The notes under the pieces were generated by a model, which worked only from the letters and a program-made list of their open reading frames with translations, was not told the origin of the DNA and did not search any database. The position numbers were made by a program, and so were the translations under genes. 64,000 bases of DNA from Seriola aureovittata. Its lineage: Eukaryota; Chordata; Actinopteri; Carangiformes; Carangidae. The stretch's first letter is position 1; each line of letters opens with the position of its first letter. The stretch spans positions 12,897,001-12,961,000 of the forward strand of contig NC_079381.1 of assembly GCF_021018895.1 (NCBI RefSeq), in the 5' to 3' direction. Below are positions 41,301 to 53,683 of this stretch, one piece after another.

Positions 41301-44300
41301 GAAAAAACGACATAGTATAGTATGGCAAAAAACGGGGAAAAAACGACATAGTATAGTATGGAAAAAAATTGAAAAAATGACAAAATATAATAAAGTATTA
41401 AACCATCAGATAACATTATAGTATGACAAGATATGAAGACGTCATGGTATAATAAAGCTCTAAAAGTGAAATAAACAACATAGTATAGTATGGCAAAAAA
41501 TTGAAAAAATGACAAAATATAATAAAGCATTAAACCATTAGAAAACGTCATAGTATGGCAAGGTATGAAGACGTCATAGTATAATGAGGCCCTAAAAGCA
41601 AAAAACACGACATAGTATAGTATGGCAAAAAAATTGAAAAAATTACAAAATATAATAAAGTATTAAACCATCAGAAAACGTTATAGTATGACAAGATATG
41701 AAGACGTCATGGTATAATAAAGCTCTAAAAGTGAAAAAAACAACATAGTATAGTATGGCAAAAAATTTGAAAAAAACGACATAGTATAGTATGGCAAAAA
41801 ATTTTAAAAATGACAAAATATAATAAAGCATTAAACCATTAGAAAACGTCATAGTATGGCAAGGTATGAAGACGTCATGGTATAATAAAGCTATAAAAGT
41901 GAAAAAAACAACATAGTATAGTATGGCAAAAAACGTGAAAAAAACGACATAGTATAGTATGGCAAAAAAATTGAAAAAATGACAAAATATAATAAAGTAT
42001 TAAATCATCAGAAAACGTTATATTATGACAAGATATGAAGACGTCATGGTATAATAAAGCTCTAAAAGTGAAAAAAACAACAAAGTATAGTATGGCAAAA
42101 AATTGAAAAAAACGACATAGTATAATATGGCAAAAAAATTGTAAAAATGACAAAATATAATAAAGCATTAAACCATTAGAAAACGTCATAGTATAGCAAG
42201 GTATGAAGACGTCATGGTATAATAAGGCCCTAAAAGCAAAAAACACGACAAAGTATAGTATGGCAAAAAACAGGAAAAAACAACATAGTATAGTATGGCA
42301 AAAAACCATCAGAAAACGTCATAGTATGGTAAGGTATGAAGATGTCATGGTATAATAAAGCTCTAAAAGTGAAAAAAACAACATAGTATAGTATGGCAAA
42401 GAACAGGAAAAAACGACAAAATATAATAAAGCACAAAACCATCAGAAAACGTCATAGTATGGTAAGTTATGAAGACGTCAAAGTATAATGAGGCCCTAAA
42501 AGCAAAAAACACGATATAGTATAGTATGGCAAAAAAATTGAAAAAAATTACAAAATATAATAAAGTATTAAACCATCAGAAAACGTTATAGTATGACAAG
42601 ATATGAAGACGTCATGGTATAATAAAGCTCTAAAAGTGAAAAAAACAACATAGTATAGTATGGCAAAAAAATTGAAAAAATGACAAAATATAATAAAGCA
42701 TAAATCCATCAAAAACGTTATATTATGACAGGATATGAAGATGTCATGGTATAATAAAGCTCTAAAAGTGAAAAAAACAACATAGTATATTATGGCAAAA
42801 AATTTGAAAAAAACGACATAGTATAGTATGGCAAAAAATTTTAAAAATGACAAAATATAATAAAGCATTAAACCATTAGAAAACGTCATAGTATGGCAAG
42901 GTATGAAGATGTCATGGTATAATAAAGCTCTAAAAGTGAAAAAAACAACATAGTATAGTATGGCAAAAAACGTGAAAAAAACGACATAGTATAGTATGGC
43001 AAAAAAATTGAAAAAATGACAAAATATAATAAAGTATTAAACCATCAGAAAACGTTATAGTATGACAAGATATGAAGACGTCATGGTATAATAAAGCTCT
43101 AAAAGTGAAAAAAACAACATAGTATAGTATGGCAAAAAACGTGAAAAAAACGACATAGTATAGTATGGCAAAAAAATTGAAAAAATGACAAAATATAATA
43201 AAGTATTAAATCATCAGAAAACGTTATATTATGACAGGATATGAAGATGTCATGGTATAATAAAGCTCTAAAAGTGAAAAAAACAACATAGTATATTATG
43301 GCAAAAAATTTGAAAAAAACGACATAGTATAGTATGGCAAAAAATTGTAAAAATGACAAAATATAATAAAGCATTAAACCATTAGAAAACGTCATAGTAT
43401 AGCAAGGTATGAAGACGTCATGGTATAATAAGGCCCTAAAAGCAAAAAACACGACAAAGTATAGTATGGCAAAGAACAGGAAAAAACGACAAAATATAAT
43501 AAAGCACAAAACCATCAGAAAACGTCATAGTATGGCAAGGTATGAAGATGTCATGGTATAATAAAGCTCTAAAAGTGAAAAAAACAACATAGTATAGTAT
43601 GGCAAAAAACGTGAAAAAAACGACATAGTATAGTATGGCAAAAAAATTGAAAAAATGACAAAATATAATAAAGTATTAAACCATCAGATAACATTATATT
43701 ATGACAAGATATGAAGACGTCATGGTATAATAAAGCTCTAAAAGTGAAAAAAACAACATAGTATAGTATGGCAAAAAACTTGAAAAAAACGACATAGTAT
43801 AGTATGGCAAAAAAATTGAAAAAATGACAAAATATAATAAAGCACAAAACCGTTATAAAAAGTCATAGTATAGCAAGGTATGAAGACGTCATGGTATAAT
43901 AAGGCTCAAAAAGCAAAAACCACGACATAGTATAGTATGGCAAAAAAATTGAAAAAATGACAAAATATAATAAAGTATTAAATCATCAGAAAACGTATTA
44001 GTATGGCAAGGTATGAAGATGTCATGGTATAATAAAGCTCTAAAAGTGAAAAAAACAACATAGTATAGTATGGCAAAAAACGGGGAAAAAACGACATAGT
44101 ATAGTATGGAAAAAAATTGAAAAAATGACAAAATATAATAAAGTATTAAACCATCAGATAACATTATAGTATGACAAGATATGAAGACGTCATGGTATAA
44201 TAAAGCTCTAAAAGTGAAATAAACAACATAGTATAGTATGGCAAAAAAATTGAAAAAATGACAAAATATAATAAAGCATTAAACCATTAGAAAACGTCAT

Positions 44301-47300
44301 AGTATGGCAAGGTATGAAGACGTCATAGTATAATGAGGCCCTAAAAACACGACATAGTATAGTATGGCAAAAAAATTGAAAAAATTACAAAATATAATAA
44401 AGTATTAAACCATCAGAAAACGTTATAGTATGACAAGATATGAAGACGTCATGGTATAATAAAGCTCTAAAAGTGAAAAAAACAACATAGTATAGTACGG
44501 CAAAAAATTTGAAAAAAACGACATAGTATAGTATGGCAAAAAATTGTAAAAATGACAAAATATAATAAAGCATTAAACCATTAGAAAACGTCATAGTATG
44601 GCAAGGTATGAAGATGTCATGGTATAATAAAGCTCTAAAAGTGAAAAAAACAACATAGTATAGTATGGCAAAAAACGTGAAAAAAACGACATAGTATAGT
44701 ATGGCAAAAAAATTGAAAAAATGACAAAATATAATAAAGTATTAAATCATCAGAAAACGTTATATTATGACAAGATATGAAGACGTCATGGTATAATAAA
44801 GCTCTAAAAGTGAAAAAAACAACATAGTATAGTATGGCAAAAAATTTGAAAAAAACGACATAGTATAGTATGGCAAAAAATTGTAAAAATGACAAAATAT
44901 AATAAAGCATTAAACCATTAGAAAACGTCATAGTATAGCAAGGTATGAAGACGTCATGGTATAATAAGGCCCTAAAAGCAAAAAACACGACAAAGTATAG
45001 TATGGCAAAGAACAGGAAGAAACGACAAAATATAATAAAGCACAAAACCATCAGAAAACGTCATAGTATGGTAAGTTATGAAGACGTCATAGTATAATGA
45101 GGCCCTAAAAGCAAAAAACACGATATAGTATAGTATGGCAAAAAAATTGAAAAAATTACAAAATATAATAAAGTATTAAACCATCAGAAAACGTTATAGT
45201 ATGACAAGATATGAAGACGTCATGGTATAATAAAGCTCTAAAAGTGAAAAAAACAACATAGTATAGTATGGCAAAAAAATTGAAAAAATGACAAAATATA
45301 ATAAAGCATAAATCCATCAAAAACGTCATTGTATGGCAAGGTATGAAGATGTCATGGTATAATAAAGCTCTAAAAGTGAAAAAAACAACATAGTATAGTA
45401 TGGCAAAAAATTGAAAAAATGACAAAATATAATAAAGGATTAAACCATCAGATAACATTATAGTATGACAAGATATGAAGACGTCATGGTATAATAAAGC
45501 TCTAAAATTGAAAAAAAACGACATAGTATAGTATGGCAAAAAACGGGAAAAAAATGAAATTGTATAGTATGGCAAAAAATTGTAAAAATGACAAAATATA
45601 ATAAAGCATTAAACCATTAGAAAACGTCATAGTATGGCAAGGTATGAAGACGTCATAGTATAATGAGGCCCTAAAAACACGACATAGTATAGTATGGCAA
45701 AAAAATTGAAAAAATTACAAAATATAATAAAGTATTAAACCATCAGAAAACGTTATAGTATGACAAGATATGAAGACGTCATGGTATAATAAAGCTCTAA
45801 AAGTGAAAAAAACAACATAGTATAGTACGGCAAAAAATTGAAAAAAACGACATAGTATAGTATGGCAAAAAAATTGTAAAAATGACAAAATATAATAAAG
45901 CATTAAACCATTAGAAAACGTCATAGTATGGCAAGGTATGAAGATGTCATGGTATAATAAAGCTATAAAAGTGAAAAAAACAACATAGTATAGTATGGCA
46001 AAAAACGTGAAAAAAACGACATAGTATAGTATGGCAAAAAAATTGAAAAAATGACAAAATATAATAAAGTATTAAATCATCAGAAAACGTTATATTATGA
46101 CAAGATATGAAGACGTCATGGTATAATAAAGCTCTAAAAGTGAAAAAAACAACATAGTATAGTATGGCAAAAAATTTGAAAAAAACGACATAGTATAATA
46201 TGGCAAAAAATTGTAAAAATGACAAAATATAATAAAGCATTAAACCATTAGAAAACGTCATAGTATAGCAAGGTATGAAGACGTCATGGTATAATAAGGC
46301 CCTAAAAGCAAAAAACACGACAAAGTATAGTATGGCAAAAAACAGGAAAAAACAACATAGTATAGTATGGCAAAAAACCATCAGAAAACGTCATAGTATG
46401 GTAAGGTATGAAGATGTCATGGTATAATAAAGCTCTAAAAGTGAAAAAAACAACATAGTATAGTATGGCAAAGAACAGGAAAAAACGACAAAATATAATA
46501 AAGCACAAAACCATCAGAAAACGTCATAGTATGGTAAGTTATGAAGACGTCAAAGTATAATGAGGCCCTAAAAGCAAAAAACACGATATAGTATAGTATG
46601 GCAAAAAAATTGAAAAAAATTACAAAATATAATAAAGTATTAAACCATCAGAAAACGTTATAGTATGACAAGATATGAAGACGTCATGGTATAATAAAGC
46701 TCTAAAAGTGAAAAAAACAACATAGTATAGTATGGCAAAAAAATTGAAAAAATGACAAAATATAATAAAGCATAAATCCATCAAAAACGTCATAGTATGG
46801 CAAGGTATGAAGACGTCATAGTATAATGAGGCCCTAAAAGCAAAAAACACGACATAGTATAGTATGGCAAAAAAATTGAAAAAATTACAAAATATAATAA
46901 AGTATTAAACCATCAGAAAACGTTATAGTATGACAAGATATGAAGACGTCATGGTATAATAAAGCTCTAAAAGTGAAAAAAACAACATAGTATAGTACGG
47001 CAAAAAATTTGAAAAAAACGACATAGTATAGTATGGCAAAAAATTGTAAAAATGACAAAATATAATAAAGCATTAAACCATTAGAAAACGTCATAGTATG
47101 GCAAGGTATGAAGATGTCATGGTATAATAAAGCTCTAAAAGTGAAAAAAACAACATAGTATAGTATGGCAAAAAACGTGAAAAAACGACATAGTATAGTA
47201 TGGCAAAAAATTGAAAAAATGACAAAATATAATAAAGTATTAAATCATCAGAAAACGTTATATTATGACAAGATATGAAGACGTCATGGTATAATAAAGC

Positions 47301-49013
47301 TCTAAAAGTGAAAAAAACAACATAGTATAGTATGGCAAAAAATTTGAAAAAAACGACATAGTATAGTATGGCAAAAAATTGTAAAAATGACAAAATATAA
47401 TAAAGCATTAAACCATTAGAAAACGTCATAGTATAGCAAGGTATGAAGACGTCATGGTATAATAAGGCCCTAAAAGCAAAAAACACGACAAAGTATAGTA
47501 TGGCAAAGAACAGGAAAAAACGACAAAATATAATAAAGCACAAAACCATCAGAAAACGTCATAGTATGGTAAGTTATGAAGACGTCAAAGTATAATGAGG
47601 CCCTAAAAGCAAAAAACACGATATAGTATAGTATGGCAAAAAATTGAAAAAAATTACAAAATATAATAAAGTATTAAACCATCAGAAAACGTTATAGTAT
47701 GACAAGATATGAAGACGTCATGGTATAATAAAGCTCTAAAAGTGAAAAAAACAACATAGTATAGTATGGCAAAAAATTGAAAAAATGACAAAATATAATA
47801 AAGCATAAATCCATCAAAAACGTCATTGTATGGCAAGGTATGAAGATGTCATGGTATAATAAAGCTCTAAAAGTGAAAAAAACAACATAGTATAGTATGG
47901 CAAAAAATTGAAAAAATGACAAAATATAATAAAGGATTAAACCATCAGATAACATTATAGTATGACAAGATATGAAGACGTCATGGTATAATAAAGCTCT
48001 AAAATTGAAAAAAAACGACATAGTATAGTATGGCAAAAAACGGGAAAAAAATGAAATTGTATAGTATGGCAAAAAATTGTAAAAATGACAAAATATAATA
48101 AAGCATTAAACCATTAGAAAACGTCATAGTATGGCAAGGTATGAAGACGTCATAGTATAATAAGGCCCTAAAAGCAAAAACACGACATAGTATAGTATGG
48201 CAAAGAACGGGAAAAAACAACATAGTATAGTATGGCAAAAAACGTGAAAAAATTACAAAGTACAATAAAGCATAAAACCATCATAAAAATTTCATAGTAT
48301 TGCAAGGTACGAAGACGTCATGGTGTAATAAGGCCCTAAAAGTAAAAAATACAACATAGTATAGTGTGGCAAAATGAAATGAAAAACAACAAAGTATAAT
48401 AAGGAATAAAAACATCAATAAAATGTCATGAAAAAACGATGTAATACAATAAGGCATAAAAACATAAAAAAACGTCATAGTATATTAAGCTATAAAGACG
48501 TCATAGTACAGAAAGGCCTTAAAAGAGAAAAAAACGACAATATAGTTTGGCAAAAAAAGTGAAAAAACGACATATTATAACAAGGAATAAAAACATCAAA
48601 AAACTTCATTTATAGTAAGGTATGTAGAAATCATGTAGAAAGGCCTTAAAAGAGAAAAAAACAGCATTGTTTTCTATGGCAAAAAATTTTTAAAAAACCA
48701 CATAGTACAATAAGGCATATTATAGTAAGGCATAAATAAGTCATAGCATAGTAAGGCAGAAAATGTCATGAAAACAAAATAGTATAATAAGGTATATAAT
48801 GTGTTTAAAACATCATACTATAGTAAGGTATATAATGTGTTTAAAACATCATACTATAGTAAGGTATGTCATAAAAACGAAATAGTATAGTAAGGCATAA
48901 AAATGTCATATTATAGAAAGGCATAAAATGTCATAAAAACTTCACAGTATAGTAAGGCATAAAATATGACAAAAACGTTATAATATAGTAAGGCATAAAA
49001 ACGTCATAGTAGT
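32326..49013. repeat. 16.7-kb A-rich tandem satellite array with higher-order structure
   Basis: The whole stretch is built from copies of one family. A full unit is about 168-171 bp (for example units starting near 43,020, 43,190 and 43,358). It contains, in order, aaaatataataaagyatta, accatcagaaaacgtcatag, tatggcaaggtatgaagacg, tcatggtataataaagctct, and then one to three copies of a 36-bp module with acatagtatagtatggc. Units with one module are about 130-133 bp. The plus strand is strongly A-rich and T-poor. Central copies are nearly identical, while the outer edges (32,326-32,720 and 48,281-49,013) are degenerate. Longer blocks recur at about 2.05 kb (36,960-38,620 versus 39,007-40,667) and about 4.07 kb (42,230-42,889 versus 46,302 onward). 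No gene, transposase or terminal repeat is seen within it. Confidence 0.97.
48791..48862. repeat. Exact 36-bp tandem duplication at the degenerate array edge
   Basis: Two adjacent identical copies of a 36-bp segment, each starting ggtatataatgtgtttaaaa and containing catcatactatagtaa, lie at 48,791-48,826 and 48,827-48,862. They sit in the decayed right edge of the satellite array. Confidence 0.85.
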
Positions 49014-49222
49014 GTGAAAGAGTTCACTCAAATATTGGTAAATATTGGTAGGGACATCTCCCTACCGTCGATCTGAAAACGTACGAACTTGGTGAATTCA
49101 GATGCTGTTGTGTTTGGTTGCAATCAAACTCTGCAGCCTGACATCACATTCGCCCAACCCTGGACTCAGATTGACACAGAAAGAGAAAAGGCTTACAGTG
49201 TGGTCACTCTCTCTCATTCTGT

Positions 49223-49277
<55 letters not shown>

Positions 49278-51380
49278 TGCGTGTTTGTGTGTGTGCTTCC
49301 CCGAGGCCGTGACAGGAGGAGGATGGTGTGACCACAAGCAGAGAGGATGGGATGGGAGAGTGTGCTTAGACAGCATGGGTGCCCAATTCACACTCGTCTC
49401 CATCTGCTGAGTGATATCGAACGCACCAACAGAAGAGCACACGGCTCCACACCGAGTGATCTGATTGGTCAAACATTATCAGTCCAACTGTGCTCTCTTG
49501 TTTTGTTGGTCATCTTTCCAACTCCTTTTGTAATCACAGATCTACTTATTTTTATAGATTTATGTGGTTTTATTTATCATTTTTATTTTATAATTATTAT
49601 TTTATTCATTATTGTATTATTTCTATTATGGTTATTTATGATTCATGTAGATTCATTCATTAGATTCATGTAGATTTCTTACATGGTACACATTACATCT
49701 ATGACTCAATATAACTTTGATTTTGATAAAGCGTTCACAGATTTTCCATTCAACACCTTTGTGAGCCGGCAGGGTTGTGTTATTTAAACTTTTCATGTTG
49801 GCACACTGTAGCCACAGATTTACAACTCACTCAAGCCTCTTTGCATAATTGCCATTGCCTCACAGAACTGGAAACAAGAGACAAAGCAGAATTCTTATAA
49901 CTATTCAACAACAAAAAGGAAACAGATTAATGTATGTTTATTGTTTAAATACAGGGAATCTTTCAGATTCAGTTTCAGTAGAAATATTCTGATTCAGCAG
50001 AAAGAAAAGTGAAATTGTGGTCACTGACATTTAACTGTGACATTTTATCTTGCAAGTGTCATTCAGTCATTCAGAGTTGTCCATTTGCCTACCTGAAGCC
50101 CTTATCTGCATTATTCCTGGCAAATATGCAAAATAAATGCACACAGAAAAGTTTGCATGTTAGGTACCCTTCATTGCAGTACACTTTATTTTAGGTCCAA
50201 TCTTAATGGACTCTGTGCTCTTCAATAGTGGAGATTTGGCTTGGAAAAGCACAGGTGTTAATAATGATGACTTTGTTCTGTCAGGGAGCCATGTCTATGA
50301 GCCAGCATGCAAGGCAATAGGACCCTGGAACAGGTAAAGCTGAATGGATTTTCAACCCTTATTAATATTATTAATATTATTAATTACACCTGTGGTTTTC
50401 CTATCAGGACATATCAAAATGTCTACCATGAAAAGGTCTATTGAAGCAGTATAAAAAGACCAGGCTCATGTGCAGGCTTGTTTGGGGTTACAGCTGTACA
50501 GATAACATTCAGTAGGTGAGTTGCTGCGCCCACATACTGTTTGTTTTCAAATAAAACTCTGAAATTTGTATTGTGATAATACTTGATGTGAACAAGAACT
50601 AAAGCTACTAAAACAGACTGCCTTCCCCTCTGTTTTTAGCCATGCTAGCAGTGTGGCTAAAAACACAAACAACACAAAAAAAACCATTTCATCCAGCGCC
50701 ATCATCAGGTCAAAATTTTTATTTTGTCCAGTACTTCATTTTATGATAAAATACTTGTAAAATACACAATATTCCAATCAATCTCAACTGTACTTTGTGT
50801 TTATTGCTAATTAGCAAATGTTAGCATGCTAATACTCTAAACTAACACAGTGAACAAGTGACAACATAGCATTTAGCCTTCTAGCATGGCTATATCCTCT
50901 TTGTCTGTGTTCTCAAGTTTTGACTAAATTTATCTTTTGTCTTTAACTATTATCAAGTTTTAACAATCTAACAATCTCAGACCCAAAGTCTAAAGAATAC
51001 TAATGAAAACTACCTTATATGTTAGGATTGTACCTTTTCAAAAACAAGCTACTGTACAATGCCTACAGTCATAAATGCACACATGCTACCAGTGCTCCAT
51101 TCACCACTGTTAGTAATGCACTAATGGAGTTAAATAATCCTGCAGAGACAGCAGGGCACAATCAGGAAAAAATTAGTAACACTTCAACACATTACAGTAC
51201 TCTTTTTCACAGTTTGTTTTTTTATATGTATTAGTTGCTGGAGCATCTCTACGGATGTGACAACTCTACACTTTAACTCAGATTCAAATCAGAAACCTCT
51301 GTGACCACAGAAAAAACATGAATTAATCCTTGTTCGCCGTTGTTGTGTTTCATGTTTCATGATTTGGACTTGACGCAGCA
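49014..51380. other. Intergenic segment with a (GT)n microsatellite, ca15 3' flank
   Basis: A GT repeat with a few interruptions lies at 49,221-49,294. Around 50,640-50,900 there are several copies of gctagc- and ttagcatgctaa-like words that resemble common fish dispersed-repeat debris, but I cannot assign a family. The part next to 51,381 should hold the 3'UTR of the minus-strand carbonic anhydrase gene. No other gene is visible. Confidence 0.45.
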
Positions 51381-53683
51381 CTAGAGTCCAGAGATGAAGC
51401 CTCCCAGTAAAATGATTTGAAGCAGCTGCACTGACACAGATAACCTGAAGGGACGACTGGCCGTCCCTGTGAGGAGTTTGGCATCTTTGGATGCAGAGAT
51501 GATGCGGCTGAAGGTAGGGTGGATGTGCCTGAAGTTGTTCTGCAGAGGTGTCACCTGCTCTGCATCCTCCTCTGTGGAGAAGATCTGTGAGGTAAACTGA
51601 GCCAGCTGTGGGGAAAATATAAAAATAATATTGATTTACAGCACCCATGAATTATTTTCATGGAAAGTATCATTTGAAATGACTTTAGAGACATACTTGA
51701 GACCATGAGATGTAGATGGGGACTTCATACAGAGTCCATACAACCACTTGGGAACAAGGAGGGGTGGTGAGGCTGCCGTAATAACGGTAATACTGACTCA
51801 TGTTGTGCTTCGGCAGAAGGCTCATCAGTGGGAATGGCTTGATTTTAGTAGTTTGGCCTTGGGAAGGATACACAGCAGTAATTAGAACATTTACAAACAA
51901 CACAAACAACATGTAGAAATTATTTTTTTTGTGTGTTTCCACAAACCTTTGTAAGCTACAGAGGACAATTTTTGTGATACATGTCCAAAGTGCACATTGT
52001 CTGCATACACAACCTGCAAGGAGGGACAAACTCAGGACTTATTTATATGAAAATAACTACAAATGCTCAAATATATAAAACAAATTTGACAAACTGACAT
52101 CAATGAAGAATCCAAGGACAGCAAGTCCAGTTGGATCATCCAAGGCGGCTGTCAAATTCGGATAGATGGACTTCATGTTGACTATATGCATCTGGAAATA
52201 GACAAAAAAGTACAGAGACATCAAGGGCACTGCCCCAGTCTGCTGCATCGCAGGGTTTGTGACAGTGTAGAGCTGTCTACTGACCATACTGTACCTCCAT
52301 TGGGTATCTGCGTCTCTCCACTGTGTGCTCTGAGCCGTTGGTGGCTGGGCCTCCCCAGTGGAAGTGCACCTGGATGGTGTGGTACACATCTGGAAGACCT
52401 CCACCGCTCACTGACATGCCACTGCCGACCTGCAGCACAACTGTGAGCAACCAGAGAGAAATAATCACCAACACAAATTCACAAAAGAGACAACACACGT
52501 TAGGGACAGTATCTGCAGTATATTCACCGGAGTGTCCGTCATTTTTCAGCGTCCATTGGCCTGTTTGGATCACATCGAAGCCCTCCAGATGTACAGACCC
52601 CAGAGAGTGATTTCTGGTCATCTGGTGGTCGAGGTTGATGGGAGAGTGGTGCTCTTCAAGTAAGGGGTGACATGATGGGAATGTGTCTCCCCATGAATAA
52701 GGATCTGAGGATGGAAAACAAACCACATGAGCACCACATGCAAAACTTAAAAATGAGGTTGACCTTGGAAACAGTAGCTGTTAAAACAGTCTCTCTATGA
52801 GGTCCATTTAGTGGCTGTTTCAGAGCTTTTGATCATAACAAGTCATCTTCACATTGCACAGTTGTCATGAAATTGTACACTAGATGTTCAGATGTTCTGT
52901 TTTTGTCATTTTCCTTCTTGTTGTGTCAAAACTCAGTCAACAACATCTGCTGAGGAAGATTGTGTGATAGGACCAAAAGTTCAAGCAGCAACTAAATGTA
53001 GCAACAAACGGACCTTGTGGTGAGATCTGTTTTTTCAAAGAGAACTGCTCTGCCACTTAAATTAACCTTTTTTTCCTGGCTTTTTACTTTTTTCTTTTTT
53101 CTTGTGAAGCACTCAATAGTTTAACCTCATGAAGTCTGTAGCAGATATTCAAATCAATCAAACTGAAAGGTTTAGAGGAGAAAATCACTCTTTTAACCAT
53201 CTGCTCACAGTTCATGAAACTTCTGTCCATGGGTTGCAAGAAGACACTGATTCATTTATTACAAACCAAAAACAGTTCAGCTTGTTTAAAAACAACAGAA
53301 AAAATTCATTGAATAAAATAATTGTTTATTTCAGTTGAATAATGTCTAATGTCTTCTATTAGCCAGTTAATTATTCACCAACAAGTGGGCACATATATAT
53401 ATCTTACAATGACCATACTCTTGAAGTGTTTGTCTGTTTTATTAACAATTAATTCATATGTTACTTACCACATTGTGGCTCATTGTAACAGTAATCTTCT
53501 GGAATATAAAAAAAGAGAAAGAGTAAAGAAACATAATTTTTCTTCACTCTAATTTAATTAGCTTGAATTTAATAGAAATTACATATAAAAAGTGTTGTTT
53601 TTGTCATATGAGAGAAAAGCAGGAGCCTCACCTGATGCAGCGTATGAAACAACAATCATGAGGAGAGCAGCAGTCCAAATCAT
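51381..53683 (-). CDS. ca15: GPI-anchored carbonic anhydrase, CA15 type (CA4/CA15 group), complete
   Basis: Eight exons on the minus strand give 316 residues: 53632-53683, 53469-53498 (only 30 bp), 52528-52704, 52295-52440, 52099-52191, 51947-52013, 51697-51857 and 51381-51605 (stop TAG). The protein starts with a hydrophobic signal peptide (MIWTAALLMIVVSYAAS). Catalytic features are intact: NDGHS with the proton-shuttle His64 equivalent, QVHFHWG and the M-HIV histidine as the three zinc ligands, SEH with the Glu106 equivalent, and SLTTPPC with Thr199. Cysteines in YCYNEPQC, FPSC and TPPC match the two disulfides of the CA4/CA15 group. The C-terminal hydrophobic tail after SRPFR predicts a GPI anchor. 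It would hydrate CO2 at the outer cell surface. CA15 is preferred over CA4 because mouse Car15 neighbours Dgcr2, as here; sequence alone would also allow a ca4-like name. Confidence 0.9.

Noticed and set aside
33486..41608. Long minus-strand open frames of 270-284 codons in the satellite (33,486-34,298; 40,754-41,608) as genes
   Set aside because: They are the translated satellite unit, low-complexity F/Y/I/L-rich, broken at different places by A-run length changes in other copies, with no start context, splice structure or protein family.
32326..49013. CRISPR-like array
   Set aside because: Repeats are contiguous variants of one unit without unique spacers, and the genome is vertebrate.
50640..50900. 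Named transposon from ttagcatgctaa-like words
   Set aside because: No terminal inverted repeats, target-site duplication or coding remnant could be defined by eye.
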